The notes beneath the pieces are model-generated. The model was not told the origin of the DNA, did no database searches, and was given only the letters and a program-made list of their open reading frames with translations. A program made the translations under genes and the position numbers. A stretch of DNA of 37,046 nt from Glaciihabitans sp. (GTDB taxonomy: Bacteria > Actinomycetota > Actinomycetes > Actinomycetales > Microbacteriaceae). The stretch is taken from assembly GCA_017882805.1 (NCBI GenBank), contig JADGOT010000224.1, positions 1 through 37,046 of the forward strand, given 5' to 3'. This document shows positions 1 through 9,545 of the stretch, in pieces (the stretch's first letter is position 1; each line of letters starts with the position of its first letter).

Positions 1-1265
1 GCTGACGAGGATGCCGAGTACAGCACAACTACGTCGCGGTTCTCCCCGGATCCCGCGATCTGCTCCATGTGACTCATGAACGGGGTAATGCCGATACCAC
101 CCGCAACGAATAGCAGCGGGCGAGTTAGCTCCTTGGGCAGCAGGAAGTCGCCACCCACTGCGGTGCCCGCGATGATTTCGCCGGGCTCCAGCGCGAGTAG
201 CGCAGTCTTCAGGCTGCTCGATCGTTCGGCCGTATTGAGGCCGAATCTGATGACCTCGTTCTCGACCGGCGCGGACGCGATACTGAAGATTCGGCGAACT
301 CCACGAACGTCTGATTTCGTGTGCGGAATCGTGAGTTCCATGTACTGGCCGGCGCGGAATATCACGGGTCGCTGCGGGCGGAATGACAGCTCCCAGCTGG
401 TGGGGGTCAGGCTCTGCTTGCCGAGGAAGTCGAGGCGAATACCGCGGCGCTGGCCGAAGAAGAACGCGAACAGGTTGCCGACCAGCAGTGCGAACTGCGG
501 CGTCGTCGTGCTGAATCCCGCCACCGTAAACGGAAGCGTGAAGACGATCGCGACGAGTAGCGCCTCAACAAGTTGCTGCCAGCGGTGCGGAGGCATGGTG
601 AGGGGTTCGCTGAGCATGAAGGCCGCGAAGAAGATTGTGCTGAAGGTGGTGAAGGGCTCGAGCAGCGTTTGGCCCAGGGGTGCACCGTTACCGCCGTAAA
701 CCCAGAAGGTCAGGAAGAAGACCGCGGCGGTGAACACTATTGCCATGAGGTAGCGACGGGTGCGGTACAGCACCGCGAAACCCAGCACGATGGTTACGGG
801 GAGCAGCCACGCCGTCGCAAGCCACCACGCAGCGAAATCCCCGAAGAACGTGATCAGGGTGACGACAAATGCGCCCACGGCCGCAGGGTTGAAGATGTGC
901 CGTCCACGCCACGCGAGCAGGTACTTCGACGCGCTGGCCAGGATGGCAGCGAGCGCGATGCCGGCGAGTCTGAGCAGACTGTTCGGCTGCAGTGGGTCGA
1001 CGGGTTCGAAGATGAACAGCAGCAGCAGTCCGGTGATCAAGGTTGACTCGGTGTGCTGCGTGACCCGGAAGATCTTGCTGAACAGCCAACTGCTCGCGTA
1101 CGTGAACGCCACCGCGACGAGGCCGGTTGCGATAATCGCGAGCGGAGGCTGCGAGATCACGCCCGTCAACGACAGCAGTACGGTCTCGACAACCATTGCG
1201 AGCAAGCAGATGAGCACCAGTCGATACATCGTGATCGTGCCGATGATGCGATCCAACCACTGCAT
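1..1265 (-). CDS. RnfD/NqrB-like membrane domain fused to FAD/NAD(P)-binding ferredoxin reductase-type domain (C-terminus outside the window)
   Basis: Manual minus-strand translation from ATG at 1265: MQWLDRIIGTITMYRLVLICLLAMVVETVLLSLTGV..., then multiple TM stretches (GRHIFNPAAVGAF, FMLSEPLTMPPHRWQQ) and an FNR-like part (FRAGQYMELTIPH, FSIASAP, GGIGITPFMSHME). Absent from the ORF track because it is open at the left edge. Confidence 0.85.
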   Translation of the reverse strand, partial: MQWLDRIIGTITMYRLVLICLLAMVVETVLLSLTGVISQPPLAIIATGLVAVAFTYASSWLFSKIFRVTQHTESTLITGLLLLFIFEPVDPLQPNSLLRLAGIALAAILASASKYLLAWRGRHIFNPAAVGAFVVTLITFFGDFAAWWLATAWLLPVTIVLGFAVLYRTRRYLMAIVFTAAVFFLTFWVYGGNGAPLGQTLLEPFTTFSTIFFAAFMLSEPLTMPPHRWQQLVEALLVAIVFTLPFTVAGFSTTTPQFALLVGNLFAFFFGQRRGIRLDFLGKQSLTPTSWELSFRPQRPVIFRAGQYMELTIPHTKSDVRGVRRIFSIASAPVENEVIRFGLNTAERSSSLKTALLALEPGEIIAGTAVGGDFLLPKELTRPLLFVAGGIGITPFMSHMEQIAGSGENRDVVVLYSASSS

Positions 1266-2143
1266 TAGCTTGACGACCCTCCAGTAAACAGTTCTCCGGG
1301 AAACGAACGCGAATACTCGATGCGACTGTCTGGGAACATTCTCACGTACTCGAATTTGAAACTGGCGCTCAACGCGGGAGCGGCGGCAAAGAACAGCGCA
1401 GTCGCAAGCCCGTCCGCCTGGAGCCCTGAGGGCGCCAGAGCCCAGGTCGCGGCAACGGTTTGGGTGGGGAGACCCGTCGTCGCGTCGAGAATGTGGTGAA
1501 GGCCGGAGCCCCAGGAGCGGCGGCCCGGCGCGGATGCGCACAGCGCCGAGTTCGAGAGTTCGCAGACACCGATTGCGAGCGCGGGATCGAATGGATGCTC
1601 GAGGCCGACTCGAACGGGCGTCTCGCCGCGGTGGAGTAAGTCCCCGCTAGCGTCTATCAGGTAGTCATCTTGGCCCGCATCGCGGAGTACTACTGCGACG
1701 AGATCGACCAGGTAGCCCTTGCCCGCTGCGCCGACATCAACGAGCACGGGTGCCGTTGTGGTGAGCCGGGTGCCGTCCCAGTGCATGATGTCATCCCAGA
1801 CCGGGACATCGACGACTTCGTTTCTCGGACGCAGCGAGTAGTCGCGGTCGTAGCCCAGGTCTTCAAGGCGCGCGCCGACCAGTGGAGACATGGCGCCCTC
1901 GGTGGCGTTGTACAGCGTGCGGTACAGCTCGAACAAGGGAGCCGCATCCGGCGGGAACTGCCATGTTCCGCTCTCGCCCGCGATTGCGGTCACGAGTGAG
2001 TCCGCCCGAAATCGCGAATAGACAGCGTCAAATTCGTCAATTCGCGCGGTGATTGCTCTTGCGATTTCTGGGGAAAGTGGGTTGGGCGTCGTGATCTTCC
2101 ACGGCGCCCCAATCGCCTCGAATGCGAGCTCAGCTTGAGGCAT
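1265..2143 (-). CDS. apbE: FAD:protein FMN transferase (ApbE family)
   Basis: Minus ORF; likely start MPQAELAFEAIGAPWKI; motifs FDAVYSRFRADSLV, DVGAAGKGYLVD, LIDASGDLLHRG, HHILDATTGLPT. Stop and next start overlap (TAATG). Confidence 0.9.
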   Translation of the reverse strand: MPQAELAFEAIGAPWKITTPNPLSPEIARAITARIDEFDAVYSRFRADSLVTAIAGESGTWQFPPDAAPLFELYRTLYNATEGAMSPLVGARLEDLGYDRDYSLRPRNEVVDVPVWDDIMHWDGTRLTTTAPVLVDVGAAGKGYLVDLVAVVLRDAGQDDYLIDASGDLLHRGETPVRVGLEHPFDPALAIGVCELSNSALCASAPGRRSWGSGLHHILDATTGLPTQTVAATWALAPSGLQADGLATALFFAAAPALSASFKFEYVRMFPDSRIEYSRSFPGELFTGGSSS

Positions 2144-2549
2144 CGGCCCTGATCGCCGCGAGTGCCTTGTTGAAACCCATGCTCGTGAGCGATGAACCCG
2201 CGACCACACCGATGTTGAGGCCGTTAATGTCTTTGCCCACGGTGGCCGCGCCGATCCCGCCGTCGAACATCGCCTCGTAGCCGGTCGCGGTCGGATCGGC
2301 CTGTACCGTGGTGACCTTCATCGCGGTGATGATGTTCTTCGCGAGCGTTAGCGTGACGCTGATGTGCTCAGTGCCACCGGGGGAGGCGTAGGTGCCGGGC
2401 TGGGTGTACGAGCCATCCCTGAAGGTCGCGCCACTGCCAGATCCTCCCGAGCTCGTCGCCGGGGTGGCGCTGCATCCGGCAAGCGCCCCGACTACAGAGA
2501 GCCCTGCGAACGTGGCAATTGCGGTCTTCGTGCGTAGGAGATGAGCCAT
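2130..2549 (-). CDS. FMN-binding domain lipoprotein
   Basis: Start MAHLLRTKTAIATFAGLSVVGALAGC with lipobox LAGC; C-terminal FMN_bind-like AGSSLTSMGFNKALAAI. Confidence 0.85.
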   Translation of the reverse strand: MAHLLRTKTAIATFAGLSVVGALAGCSATPATSSGGSGSGATFRDGSYTQPGTYASPGGTEHISVTLTLAKNIITAMKVTTVQADPTATGYEAMFDGGIGAATVGKDINGLNIGVVAGSSLTSMGFNKALAAIRADASS

Positions 2550-2706
2550 GGGTCCTCGTCGGTCGTGGAGCATGAGATGCGGTGATGGGTGCCGGCGACG
2601 TTGCCTGTCGATTGATTCAACGAGGCGCATGGCCCATTCGTTCAATCGGCCCGCCGAAAGATCCGTATCGCACAGGAAAGAAATTTTGAACGGATGCTTG
2701 CGAATA

Positions 2707-2733
2707 GTTTGTTCGTAAGCTTTACTAACAAAC
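2707..2733. promoter_or_regulatory. Near-perfect palindromic operator abutting the ROK regulator start codon
   Basis: GTTTGTTcGTAA-GCT-TTACtAACAAAC: 12-nt arms, 11/12 complementary, ending one base before ATG 2734. Confidence 0.7.
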
Positions 2734-3873
2734 ATGAATCAGGGCTTCGGCAACGGCAGGGAACTGCGGCCGACCACGAAAGTTCTCCCCGAGCACGCCC
2801 GTGGGCACAATCGGTCCCTGGTCATGCAGACCCTCTACCGCGAGGGACAGTTGAGCCGGGCCGACATCGCCCGCGAGACCGGACTCACCCGCGTCACCAT
2901 CTCCGACCTCGTCGCCGACCTGATCGGCGAGAACCTGGTCATCGAAATCGGGCAGCGCGAGGATGCGCGACCCGGTAAGCCCGCAACACTCCTAGACCTC
3001 AACCGCGACGCGTTCCAGATCATTGGCATCGACCTCAGCGAGTATGCGCGTTTCCGCGGCGCGCTCCTCGACCTCGACGGCAAGATTCTCGAGCGCGCGG
3101 AACTGCCCCTCGCCGGGAGCACCGGAGACGCCGCACAGCAGAAGGTGGTCGCGCTCGTCGAGTTGCTTATTGACAAGGCGACTCGGCCCATTCTTGGCAT
3201 CGGGGTCGGTTCGCCGGGTGTGGTCGACCTCGCCGGCGTCGTTCTCACTGCACCCAACCTCGGCTGGACCAATCGCAGCCTTCAGCAGGAGCTGGCGGAG
3301 CGGTTTGGCATCGCGGTGATCGTCATTAACGACGCCAACGCGGCTGTGCTTGCCGAGCACAGTTTCGGCGGAGCGACCAGCGACATGATGCTGGTCAAAG
3401 TCGGCCACGGTGTCGGATCAGGCCTGCTGCTCGCCGGGATCCCCCTGTTCGGCAGTCGATTCGCGGCCGGTGAGATTGGGCACGTCGTTGTCGGGACCGA
3501 CGGCGGCCTGGCCTGCGTCTGTGGCAAAGTCGGATGCCTCGAAACCTGGCTCGCGACGCCACGGCTGGACGCGGCGCTAGCGCTCGCTCGCACCGCCGAG
3601 CAAAAGGAACAGATTCTTTGGGCAGCGGGAGAGCGCCTCGGCATCGCTCTCGCTCCCGTGGTTGGCGCCCTCGACCTCTCGGAGATCGTGCTGAGCGGAC
3701 CAACCGAACTACTTGATGGCACGCTCGCGAGAGCCACCATCGAGACCATTCGCGCACGATCCATGCCCGAATTCCACGGGAACCTCGTGCTGCGAATGAC
3801 CACGCTCGGAGAGGACATTGTCCTGCGCGGCGCTGCCGTCATGGTGCTCTCCGGGCAGCTAGGGGTTTCGTAG
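2734..3873 (+). CDS. ROK family transcriptional regulator (NagC/XylR-like)
   Basis: N-terminal HTH (GQLSRADIARETGLTRVTISDLVADLI), ROK domain (GIGVGSPGVVDLAGVVLTAPNLGW, GEIGHVVVGTDGGLACVCGKVGCLETW). Confidence 0.93.
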   Translation: MNQGFGNGRELRPTTKVLPEHARGHNRSLVMQTLYREGQLSRADIARETGLTRVTISDLVADLIGENLVIEIGQREDARPGKPATLLDLNRDAFQIIGIDLSEYARFRGALLDLDGKILERAELPLAGSTGDAAQQKVVALVELLIDKATRPILGIGVGSPGVVDLAGVVLTAPNLGWTNRSLQQELAERFGIAVIVINDANAAVLAEHSFGGATSDMMLVKVGHGVGSGLLLAGIPLFGSRFAAGEIGHVVVGTDGGLACVCGKVGCLETWLATPRLDAALALARTAEQKEQILWAAGERLGIALAPVVGALDLSEIVLSGPTELLDGTLARATIETIRARSMPEFHGNLVLRMTTLGEDIVLRGAAVMVLSGQLGVS

Positions 3874-3952
3874 TTTCTCGCGCGATCCCGCGACCGCACG
3901 TCCCACAGCAGATCCACCCCTTATGCACCATCCCTGACGAAAGGAAGCACCA

Positions 3953-5323
3953 ATGAAGAGAAAGCTTTGGGGCGCAACGGCGTTCGCCGTCGCAGGCGTG
4001 CTCGCGCTTGCCGCGTGCAGCACCGGTGGCGGCTCGACTGCCTCGACCGGTATTGCGCCGAGCACGAATGGCAAGGGCAAGACCATCACGCTCTGGCTGG
4101 TTGGTGGCGACACACCGGATGCACTCCGTACCTACCTCACGACCGAGTTCAACAAGGAGACCAAGGGCACGCTCAAGATTGAGCAGCAGGACTGGTCAGA
4201 CATCGTGACCAAGCTCACGACGTCGCTCCCGGACAAGAACAACACTCCGGATGTCACGGAAATGGGCAACACGCAGTCGCCCACGTTCACCAACGTCGGT
4301 GCATTCCTTGACATCTCCAGCCAGTACAAGGCACTCGGCGGCTCCAAGCTGCTGCAGTCGTTCGTCGCGGCTGGCGAGGTCAACGGCAAGAACTACACGC
4401 TGCCGTACTACTTCGGTTCGCGTTACGTTTTCTACCGCAAGGACGTTTGGGCGAAGGCTGGCATTACGTCGGTTCCGACCACGCTGACCGAGTTCAACAA
4501 GGACATCGCAACGGTTAACGCCGCAAACCCCGACAAGATCGCAAACTTCTCGGGCTTCTACCTTGGCGGCCAGGACTGGCGTGACGGTATCTCCTGGATA
4601 TTCGCGAACGGCGGAGACATCGCGAAGCAGAAGGGGGGCAAGTGGGTTGCTAGTCTCGATGACCCAGCAACGCTGAAAGGCCTTGCGCAGCTCCAGGACA
4701 TCTACAAGAACGCGGACAACGCGCCCGGAGATGCTCAGGACAGCAACCAGTACATCTACATCAATAACGACGACTCGATCGCCGGTAAGACGTCAGCAGA
4801 CGCGGCAACGCCGGTCTCGCTCGCGGCTGCCACGATCATGGCGCCGGGCTGGGCGCACTGGTCGATCGGTGACAAGGGCACGGACGCAAAGGGCGCAGTA
4901 ACTCGCACCTGGAACGACGCGACCTTCGGCAACTTCGCGCTCCCTGGCAACGATGGCAAGCCCGCCCCGGTCTTCGCGGGTGGGTCGAACATCGGCATCT
5001 CGGCGAAGTCGAAGAACCCGGGTCTTGCGGAGACGCTTCTGAAGATCATCTTCAGTTCGACCTACCAGCAGATGCTCGGCAAGAACGGCCTCGGCCCTGC
5101 AAACTCCGACTACACGTCGGCGCTCGGCTCTGACCAGTTCGCATCCGCTCTGATCGCATCGTCGTCGAACTCGAAGCTCACCCCGGCGGCACCGGGTTGG
5201 GCATCCGTCGAGGCGTCCGGAGTGATGGAGGAGTTCTTCAGCAAGATCAAGGACTCCACCGACCTCACCGCCCTGGCGAAGCAGTATGACGCCAAGATCA
5301 CACCAATGCTGAACACCAAGTAA
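3953..5323 (+). CDS. Sugar ABC transporter extracellular solute-binding lipoprotein
   Basis: MKRKLWGATAFAVAGVLALAACSTGG lipobox; SBP family 1 features; followed by two MalFG-type permeases. Confidence 0.93.
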   Translation: MKRKLWGATAFAVAGVLALAACSTGGGSTASTGIAPSTNGKGKTITLWLVGGDTPDALRTYLTTEFNKETKGTLKIEQQDWSDIVTKLTTSLPDKNNTPDVTEMGNTQSPTFTNVGAFLDISSQYKALGGSKLLQSFVAAGEVNGKNYTLPYYFGSRYVFYRKDVWAKAGITSVPTTLTEFNKDIATVNAANPDKIANFSGFYLGGQDWRDGISWIFANGGDIAKQKGGKWVASLDDPATLKGLAQLQDIYKNADNAPGDAQDSNQYIYINNDDSIAGKTSADAATPVSLAAATIMAPGWAHWSIGDKGTDAKGAVTRTWNDATFGNFALPGNDGKPAPVFAGGSNIGISAKSKNPGLAETLLKIIFSSTYQQMLGKNGLGPANSDYTSALGSDQFASALIASSSNSKLTPAAPGWASVEASGVMEEFFSKIKDSTDLTALAKQYDAKITPMLNTK

Positions 5324-5338
5324 AAACTGAGTCACAGC

Positions 5339-5368
5339 GGGGGCGTAAGGCTTCGGCCTTGCGCCCCC
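5339..5368 (+). terminator. Strong UUCG hairpin between binding-protein and permease genes (attenuator/processing or mRNA stabiliser)
   Basis: GGGGGCGTAAGGC-TTCG-GCCTTGCGCCCCC, 13-bp stem with one T/G wobble; no extended T-tract. Confidence 0.65.
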
Positions 5369-5408
5369 ATTCCATGAATACGATCGAATTCAGCGAGAGG
5401 AGAAGGAC

Positions 5409-6329
5409 ATGACTGCAGATCTCTTGACTAAGCGTCCCGACCGTCGTCGCATCACCAGCGTGCCGTACGCACTCATCGTTCCGGCGGTCGCCGTGCTCGT
5501 CCTGGCCATGGGCTACCCGCTCGTCTGGCAGCTCATTACCTCGACCCAGCAGTTCGGCCTCGCCCAGCAATTCGGCCAGGCGGCGCCGTTTGTCGGGCTG
5601 CAGAACTACATCACCCTCGCGACCGATCCATACATGTGGACGGTTGTCGGTCGCTCCCTTCTCTTCTGCGCGACCTGCGCCGCAATCACGATGGTGATCG
5701 GCACGCTCTTCGCGCTCCTCATGAACGTCGTCGCCCGCTGGGTGCGCCTGTTCCTTCAGATCACCCTTCTTCTCGCCTGGGCAATGCCCGTTGTCGCGGC
5801 TATGACCGTCTGGACCTGGCTGTTCAACCTCCGCAGCGGGGTCATCAACTGGATGTTGACCGCCATCGGCCTTCCTTTCCATGGCCATAACTGGCTCATC
5901 GAGCCGCTGTCGTTCTTCGCTGTAGCCGTGATCATCGTGGTCTGGATGAGCGTGCCCTTCGTCGCCTTCTCGATCTACGCGGGGCTGACCCAGGTGTCCG
6001 AGGAAGTTATGGAAGCGGCATCGATTGACGGCGCGACCGCACGCCAGCGCTTCTTCGGTATCACCGTTCCGATGATCCGACCCGTCATCGCCATCGTCTT
6101 GCTGCTGCAGGTCATCTGGGACCTCCGCGTGTTCACGCAGATAAAGCTGCTCCAGTCCGCTGGATCGGTGAAGAGCGAGACCAACCTCCTCGGCACGTAC
6201 ATCTATCAACTGGGAACGGGTTCCAGCGACTTCGGACTCGCGTCGGCCGTCTCGGTCTTCGTACTCGTGCTCACGATCGTCATCAGCGCGTTCTACGTGC
6301 GCAGCATGCTGAAGGAGGACGAGTCATGA
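5409..6329 (+). CDS. Sugar ABC transporter permease (MalF-like)
   Basis: EAA loop: EEVMEAASIDGATARQRFFGITVPMIRPV; six-TM profile. Confidence 0.92.
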   Translation: MTADLLTKRPDRRRITSVPYALIVPAVAVLVLAMGYPLVWQLITSTQQFGLAQQFGQAAPFVGLQNYITLATDPYMWTVVGRSLLFCATCAAITMVIGTLFALLMNVVARWVRLFLQITLLLAWAMPVVAAMTVWTWLFNLRSGVINWMLTAIGLPFHGHNWLIEPLSFFAVAVIIVVWMSVPFVAFSIYAGLTQVSEEVMEAASIDGATARQRFFGITVPMIRPVIAIVLLLQVIWDLRVFTQIKLLQSAGSVKSETNLLGTYIYQLGTGSSDFGLASAVSVFVLVLTIVISAFYVRSMLKEDES

Positions 6330-7210
6330 CCGCAACGACCGATGGTCGAGTAGCTCGCGCATCTAGACCCCGCCCGCGCATCCGCAGATCGAAAGTTCTC
6401 TATTCCATCGTCGGAGTCGTCGTTGCGCTGATCTGGGTGTTCCCCGTCTACTGGATGCTCAACTCGTCGCTGCTCTCGAACGTGGTTCTGCAGGAAGCCA
6501 CGCCATCCTTCCTTCCGGTTGGCGGCTCATTCGCGAACTTCACGGCCGTATTCGCGGGTGGCACGTTCTTCCCGGCTCTCGGGATGAGTGTGGTGATTGC
6601 ACTGATCGTTGTGGTGCTCTGCCTGCTGTTCGCGTTCCTCGCGGCACTCGCGATCAGTCGGTTCCGTTTCCGCGGGCGCAAGGCATTCGTACTGGCCGTC
6701 CTGCTGATCCAGATGTTGCCGGCCGAGGGACTCTTCATCGCGCAGTACAAGCTGCTGTCGAGTGTCGGACTGCTCAACTCGGTCATCGGCATCAGCGTGC
6801 TCTACACAGCGTCGGTCGTACCTTTCACGATCTGGATGCTCCGCGGATTTGTGGCTGGCATCCCGATTGAGCTTGAGGAGGCCGCGATGGTCGACGGCCT
6901 CAGCCGCACCCAGGCTTTCCTGCGAATCACATTCCCGCTGCTCGCACCCGGGCTCGTTGCCAGCGGGGTATACGCGTTCCTGCAGGTGTGGAACGAGTTC
7001 ACAATCGCCCTCGTGGTGCTTCCCGACAACTCATCCGCCACACTCCCGCTGTGGTTGCAGGGATTCATCCAGCAGTCGGCGAGCCGGGCGACCGACTGGG
7101 GACAGGTCATGGCCGCATCGACGCTGGTCGCCGTCCCAGTCATCATCTTCTTCCTGTTCGTGCAGGGCCGGATGACGTCCGGACTCGTCAGCGGGGCGGT
7201 TAAGGGTTGA
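6326..7210 (+). CDS. Carbohydrate ABC transporter permease (MalG-like)
   Basis: EAA loop: IELEEAAMVDGLSRTQAFLRITFPLLAPG; 4-bp ATGA overlap with the upstream gene. Confidence 0.92.
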   Translation: MTATTDGRVARASRPRPRIRRSKVLYSIVGVVVALIWVFPVYWMLNSSLLSNVVLQEATPSFLPVGGSFANFTAVFAGGTFFPALGMSVVIALIVVVLCLLFAFLAALAISRFRFRGRKAFVLAVLLIQMLPAEGLFIAQYKLLSSVGLLNSVIGISVLYTASVVPFTIWMLRGFVAGIPIELEEAAMVDGLSRTQAFLRITFPLLAPGLVASGVYAFLQVWNEFTIALVVLPDNSSATLPLWLQGFIQQSASRATDWGQVMAASTLVAVPVIIFFLFVQGRMTSGLVSGAVKG

Positions 7211-8646
7211 CCTCCACTTCCGGTGTCTTGCTGCCCGGGTTTGTGGGGCCGACGCTGCCCGACTGGCTTGCGGCACGGCTTCGCGACGGTCTCGCGGGCG
7301 TCTGCCTGTTTGCCACGAACATCGAGTCACGCGCGCAGCTGCGTGCACTCACTACCGCGATCCGCGAGGCGAACCCGCTTGCGTTGATCGCCATTGACGA
7401 GGAGGGCGGTGATGTCACTCGGTTGTACAGCAGTTCGGGCTCGCCGTACCCCGGGAACGCCCTTCTCGGCCGCATCGACGACGTCGACTTCACGGCCTCC
7501 GTCGCTACAAGTGTCGGCTGGGAGCTGCGGAGAGCGGGCGTCAACCTCAACTTCGCCCCCGACGTCGACATTAACTCGAACCCCGAGAATCCGGTCATCG
7601 GAAGCCGCAGCTTCGGGGCTACCGCCGATCTGGTTGCGCGGCACACGAGCGCCTGGGTTACCGGGCTGCAGTCCACGTCGGTTGCGGCGAGCGTGAAACA
7701 CTTTCCCGGCCACGGTGACACCGCGACCGACTCTCATCTCGCGTTGCCTGTGGTCGATCTCTCACTCGAGGAACTGCGCAGGCGCGAGCTGGTGCCGTTC
7801 GTTGCCGCGATTGCCGCGGGGACGCAGACGGTCATGACCTCGCACATCCTCCTTCCCCAGCTCGATGCCGACAACCCGGCGACGCTCTCGCGCCGCATCC
7901 TGGGCGACCTTCTTCGCACGGAGCTCGGTTTCGACGGTGTCATCGTCACGGACGCCCTCGACATGCATGGAGCAAGCGGTGAGACAGGCATTCCCATCGC
8001 CGCCGTTCGGTCGCTGAATGCTGGCGCCGACCTGCTGTGTATCGGTACGGAGAACACCGACGAGGAACTCACCGCCATCGATGCGGCCATCACGGCTGCG
8101 ATCGCCGACGGAACTCTCGAGGCCGGACGGGTGGCCGAGGCGGTCAACCGCAACCAGTCTCTCGCTCGGTTCCTGGCGACCGACTCTGGGGCGATTCCGG
8201 TGCTCGAGGCAGCCGAACCGCGCTTCCCGCTTGAGCCAGCGATCGCCGTCTTCGACGTTGCGTCCGGTGTCACGGTCAGGCCGAACAGACAAATCGTCAC
8301 GCTCGAAACGACGGCCAATATTGCCGTTGGGGCGTCGCCCTGGGGACTCGCTGCGGCAGGCACCGACGTCATTCCGGTGCACCGCGACGACGCGCTTCCC
8401 GACACGCCACCGGACGGCGCCCAGCTGGTGATCGTTGGCAAGGACAACCACCGTCATGCTTGGGTACGGGAACTGGTTGACTTGGCGCGCGAGCGCGACA
8501 CATCCACTCTCGTGATCGACATGGGCTGGCCGTCTGACGACCGGCAATACGCGGATGTGGCGACCTTCGGTGCGTCGCGATACGTGGGTCAGGCGCTCGC
8601 CGCGTGGCTCAAACGCACGTCACTAGAAACGGAAGAGAAGCAGTGA
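7207..8646 (+). CDS. Glycoside hydrolase family 3, NagZ-type beta-N-acetylglucosaminidase (cytoplasmic)
   Basis: KHFPGHGDTATDSHLALP and DGVIVTDALDMHGASG motifs; no signal peptide; TTG start overlapping upstream stop. Confidence 0.88.
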   Translation: MTSTSGVLLPGFVGPTLPDWLAARLRDGLAGVCLFATNIESRAQLRALTTAIREANPLALIAIDEEGGDVTRLYSSSGSPYPGNALLGRIDDVDFTASVATSVGWELRRAGVNLNFAPDVDINSNPENPVIGSRSFGATADLVARHTSAWVTGLQSTSVAASVKHFPGHGDTATDSHLALPVVDLSLEELRRRELVPFVAAIAAGTQTVMTSHILLPQLDADNPATLSRRILGDLLRTELGFDGVIVTDALDMHGASGETGIPIAAVRSLNAGADLLCIGTENTDEELTAIDAAITAAIADGTLEAGRVAEAVNRNQSLARFLATDSGAIPVLEAAEPRFPLEPAIAVFDVASGVTVRPNRQIVTLETTANIAVGASPWGLAAAGTDVIPVHRDDALPDTPPDGAQLVIVGKDNHRHAWVRELVDLARERDTSTLVIDMGWPSDDRQYADVATFGASRYVGQALAAWLKRTSLETEEKQ

Positions 8647-9545
8647 GAGTCGGAGTGGACATCGGCGGCACCAACACGGATGCCGTCGTGCTCGATGACG
8701 CCGGCGTTGTGGCGCACTCACTCCGGCTGCCGACGGGATGGGGTTCCGACGCCGTTCTCGGTACCGCAACCGATGTCGTTCGTGCGCTGGCCGGCGCCGT
8801 CGGCATCGAGCCCGCCTCGTTCTCTTCGATCGGCGTAGGCATTCCGGGTGCGGTCGATTCCGAACACGGCACCGTCACCCACGCCCGAAACCTCGGTGTC
8901 GCTCGCCTCGATCTGGGGACTCTGCTTGCGGCGAATCTGGGCAAGCCCGTGCGGGTCGAGAACGACGTCAACGCAGCGGCTCTCGGTGCGTTTCACCAGT
9001 TGAGCCTCGACGCGACCAACTCTCTCGCTTACCTCAACCTCGGCACTGGACTCGCCGCTGGTCTCGTGCTCGGTGGCAAACTGTGGCGCGGTTCCCGCGG
9101 GGCGGCAGGCGAGATTGGGCACATCCTGATCGATCCGGCCGGGCCACTGGATGTCGACGGCCAGCCGGGCGCGCTTGAGGTGCTCGCCTCCGGCTCGGGT
9201 ATCGCGTCGCAGAGGCCGGGCTCGGTGTCCGAAATGCTCGCTGCTGCAGCCGCCGGAGAATCGGACGCGATCGAGATTCGTCGCCGGATGTTCGACGGGG
9301 TCGCTTCCGCGGTGCGAATTCTGGTGCTGACACTCGATGTCAACGTCGTCGTGATCGGCGGCGGCATCAGCACCATGGGCGACGACCTGCTCGGCGCCGT
9401 GCGTGACGTCTTCGCGGCGTGGGAGAAAACCTCGCCATTCATCACTTCCCTTGCGCTCGGCTCCCGGGTGCGTATTCTGGCGCCGGACACGTCGACCGCC
9501 GCGACCGGCGCAGCATGGCTGGGGGCAACGCCGTGGCAGAGGTAG
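8643..9545 (+). CDS. ROK family sugar kinase, probable N-acetylglucosamine kinase
   Basis: RVGVDIGGTNTDAVVLDDAG, VENDVNAAALGA, GAAGEIGHILIDP; GTG start overlapping the GH3 stop (GTGA). Confidence 0.85.
   Translation: MRVGVDIGGTNTDAVVLDDAGVVAHSLRLPTGWGSDAVLGTATDVVRALAGAVGIEPASFSSIGVGIPGAVDSEHGTVTHARNLGVARLDLGTLLAANLGKPVRVENDVNAAALGAFHQLSLDATNSLAYLNLGTGLAAGLVLGGKLWRGSRGAAGEIGHILIDPAGPLDVDGQPGALEVLASGSGIASQRPGSVSEMLAAAAAGESDAIEIRRRMFDGVASAVRILVLTLDVNVVVIGGGISTMGDDLLGAVRDVFAAWEKTSPFITSLALGSRVRILAPDTSTAATGAAWLGATPWQR

Noticed and set aside
76-699. 207-aa plus-strand ORF
   Set aside because: Antisense to the RnfD-FNR fusion gene; no domain signal.
688-1260. 190-aa minus ORF listed in the track
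   Set aside because: Out of frame with the real RnfD-FNR fusion read from ATG 1265, which gives TM helices and FNR motifs.
5298-6209. 303-aa minus-strand ORF
   Set aside because: Antisense to the MalF-like permease; Asp/His/Gln/Arg-rich shadow translation with no recognisable domain.
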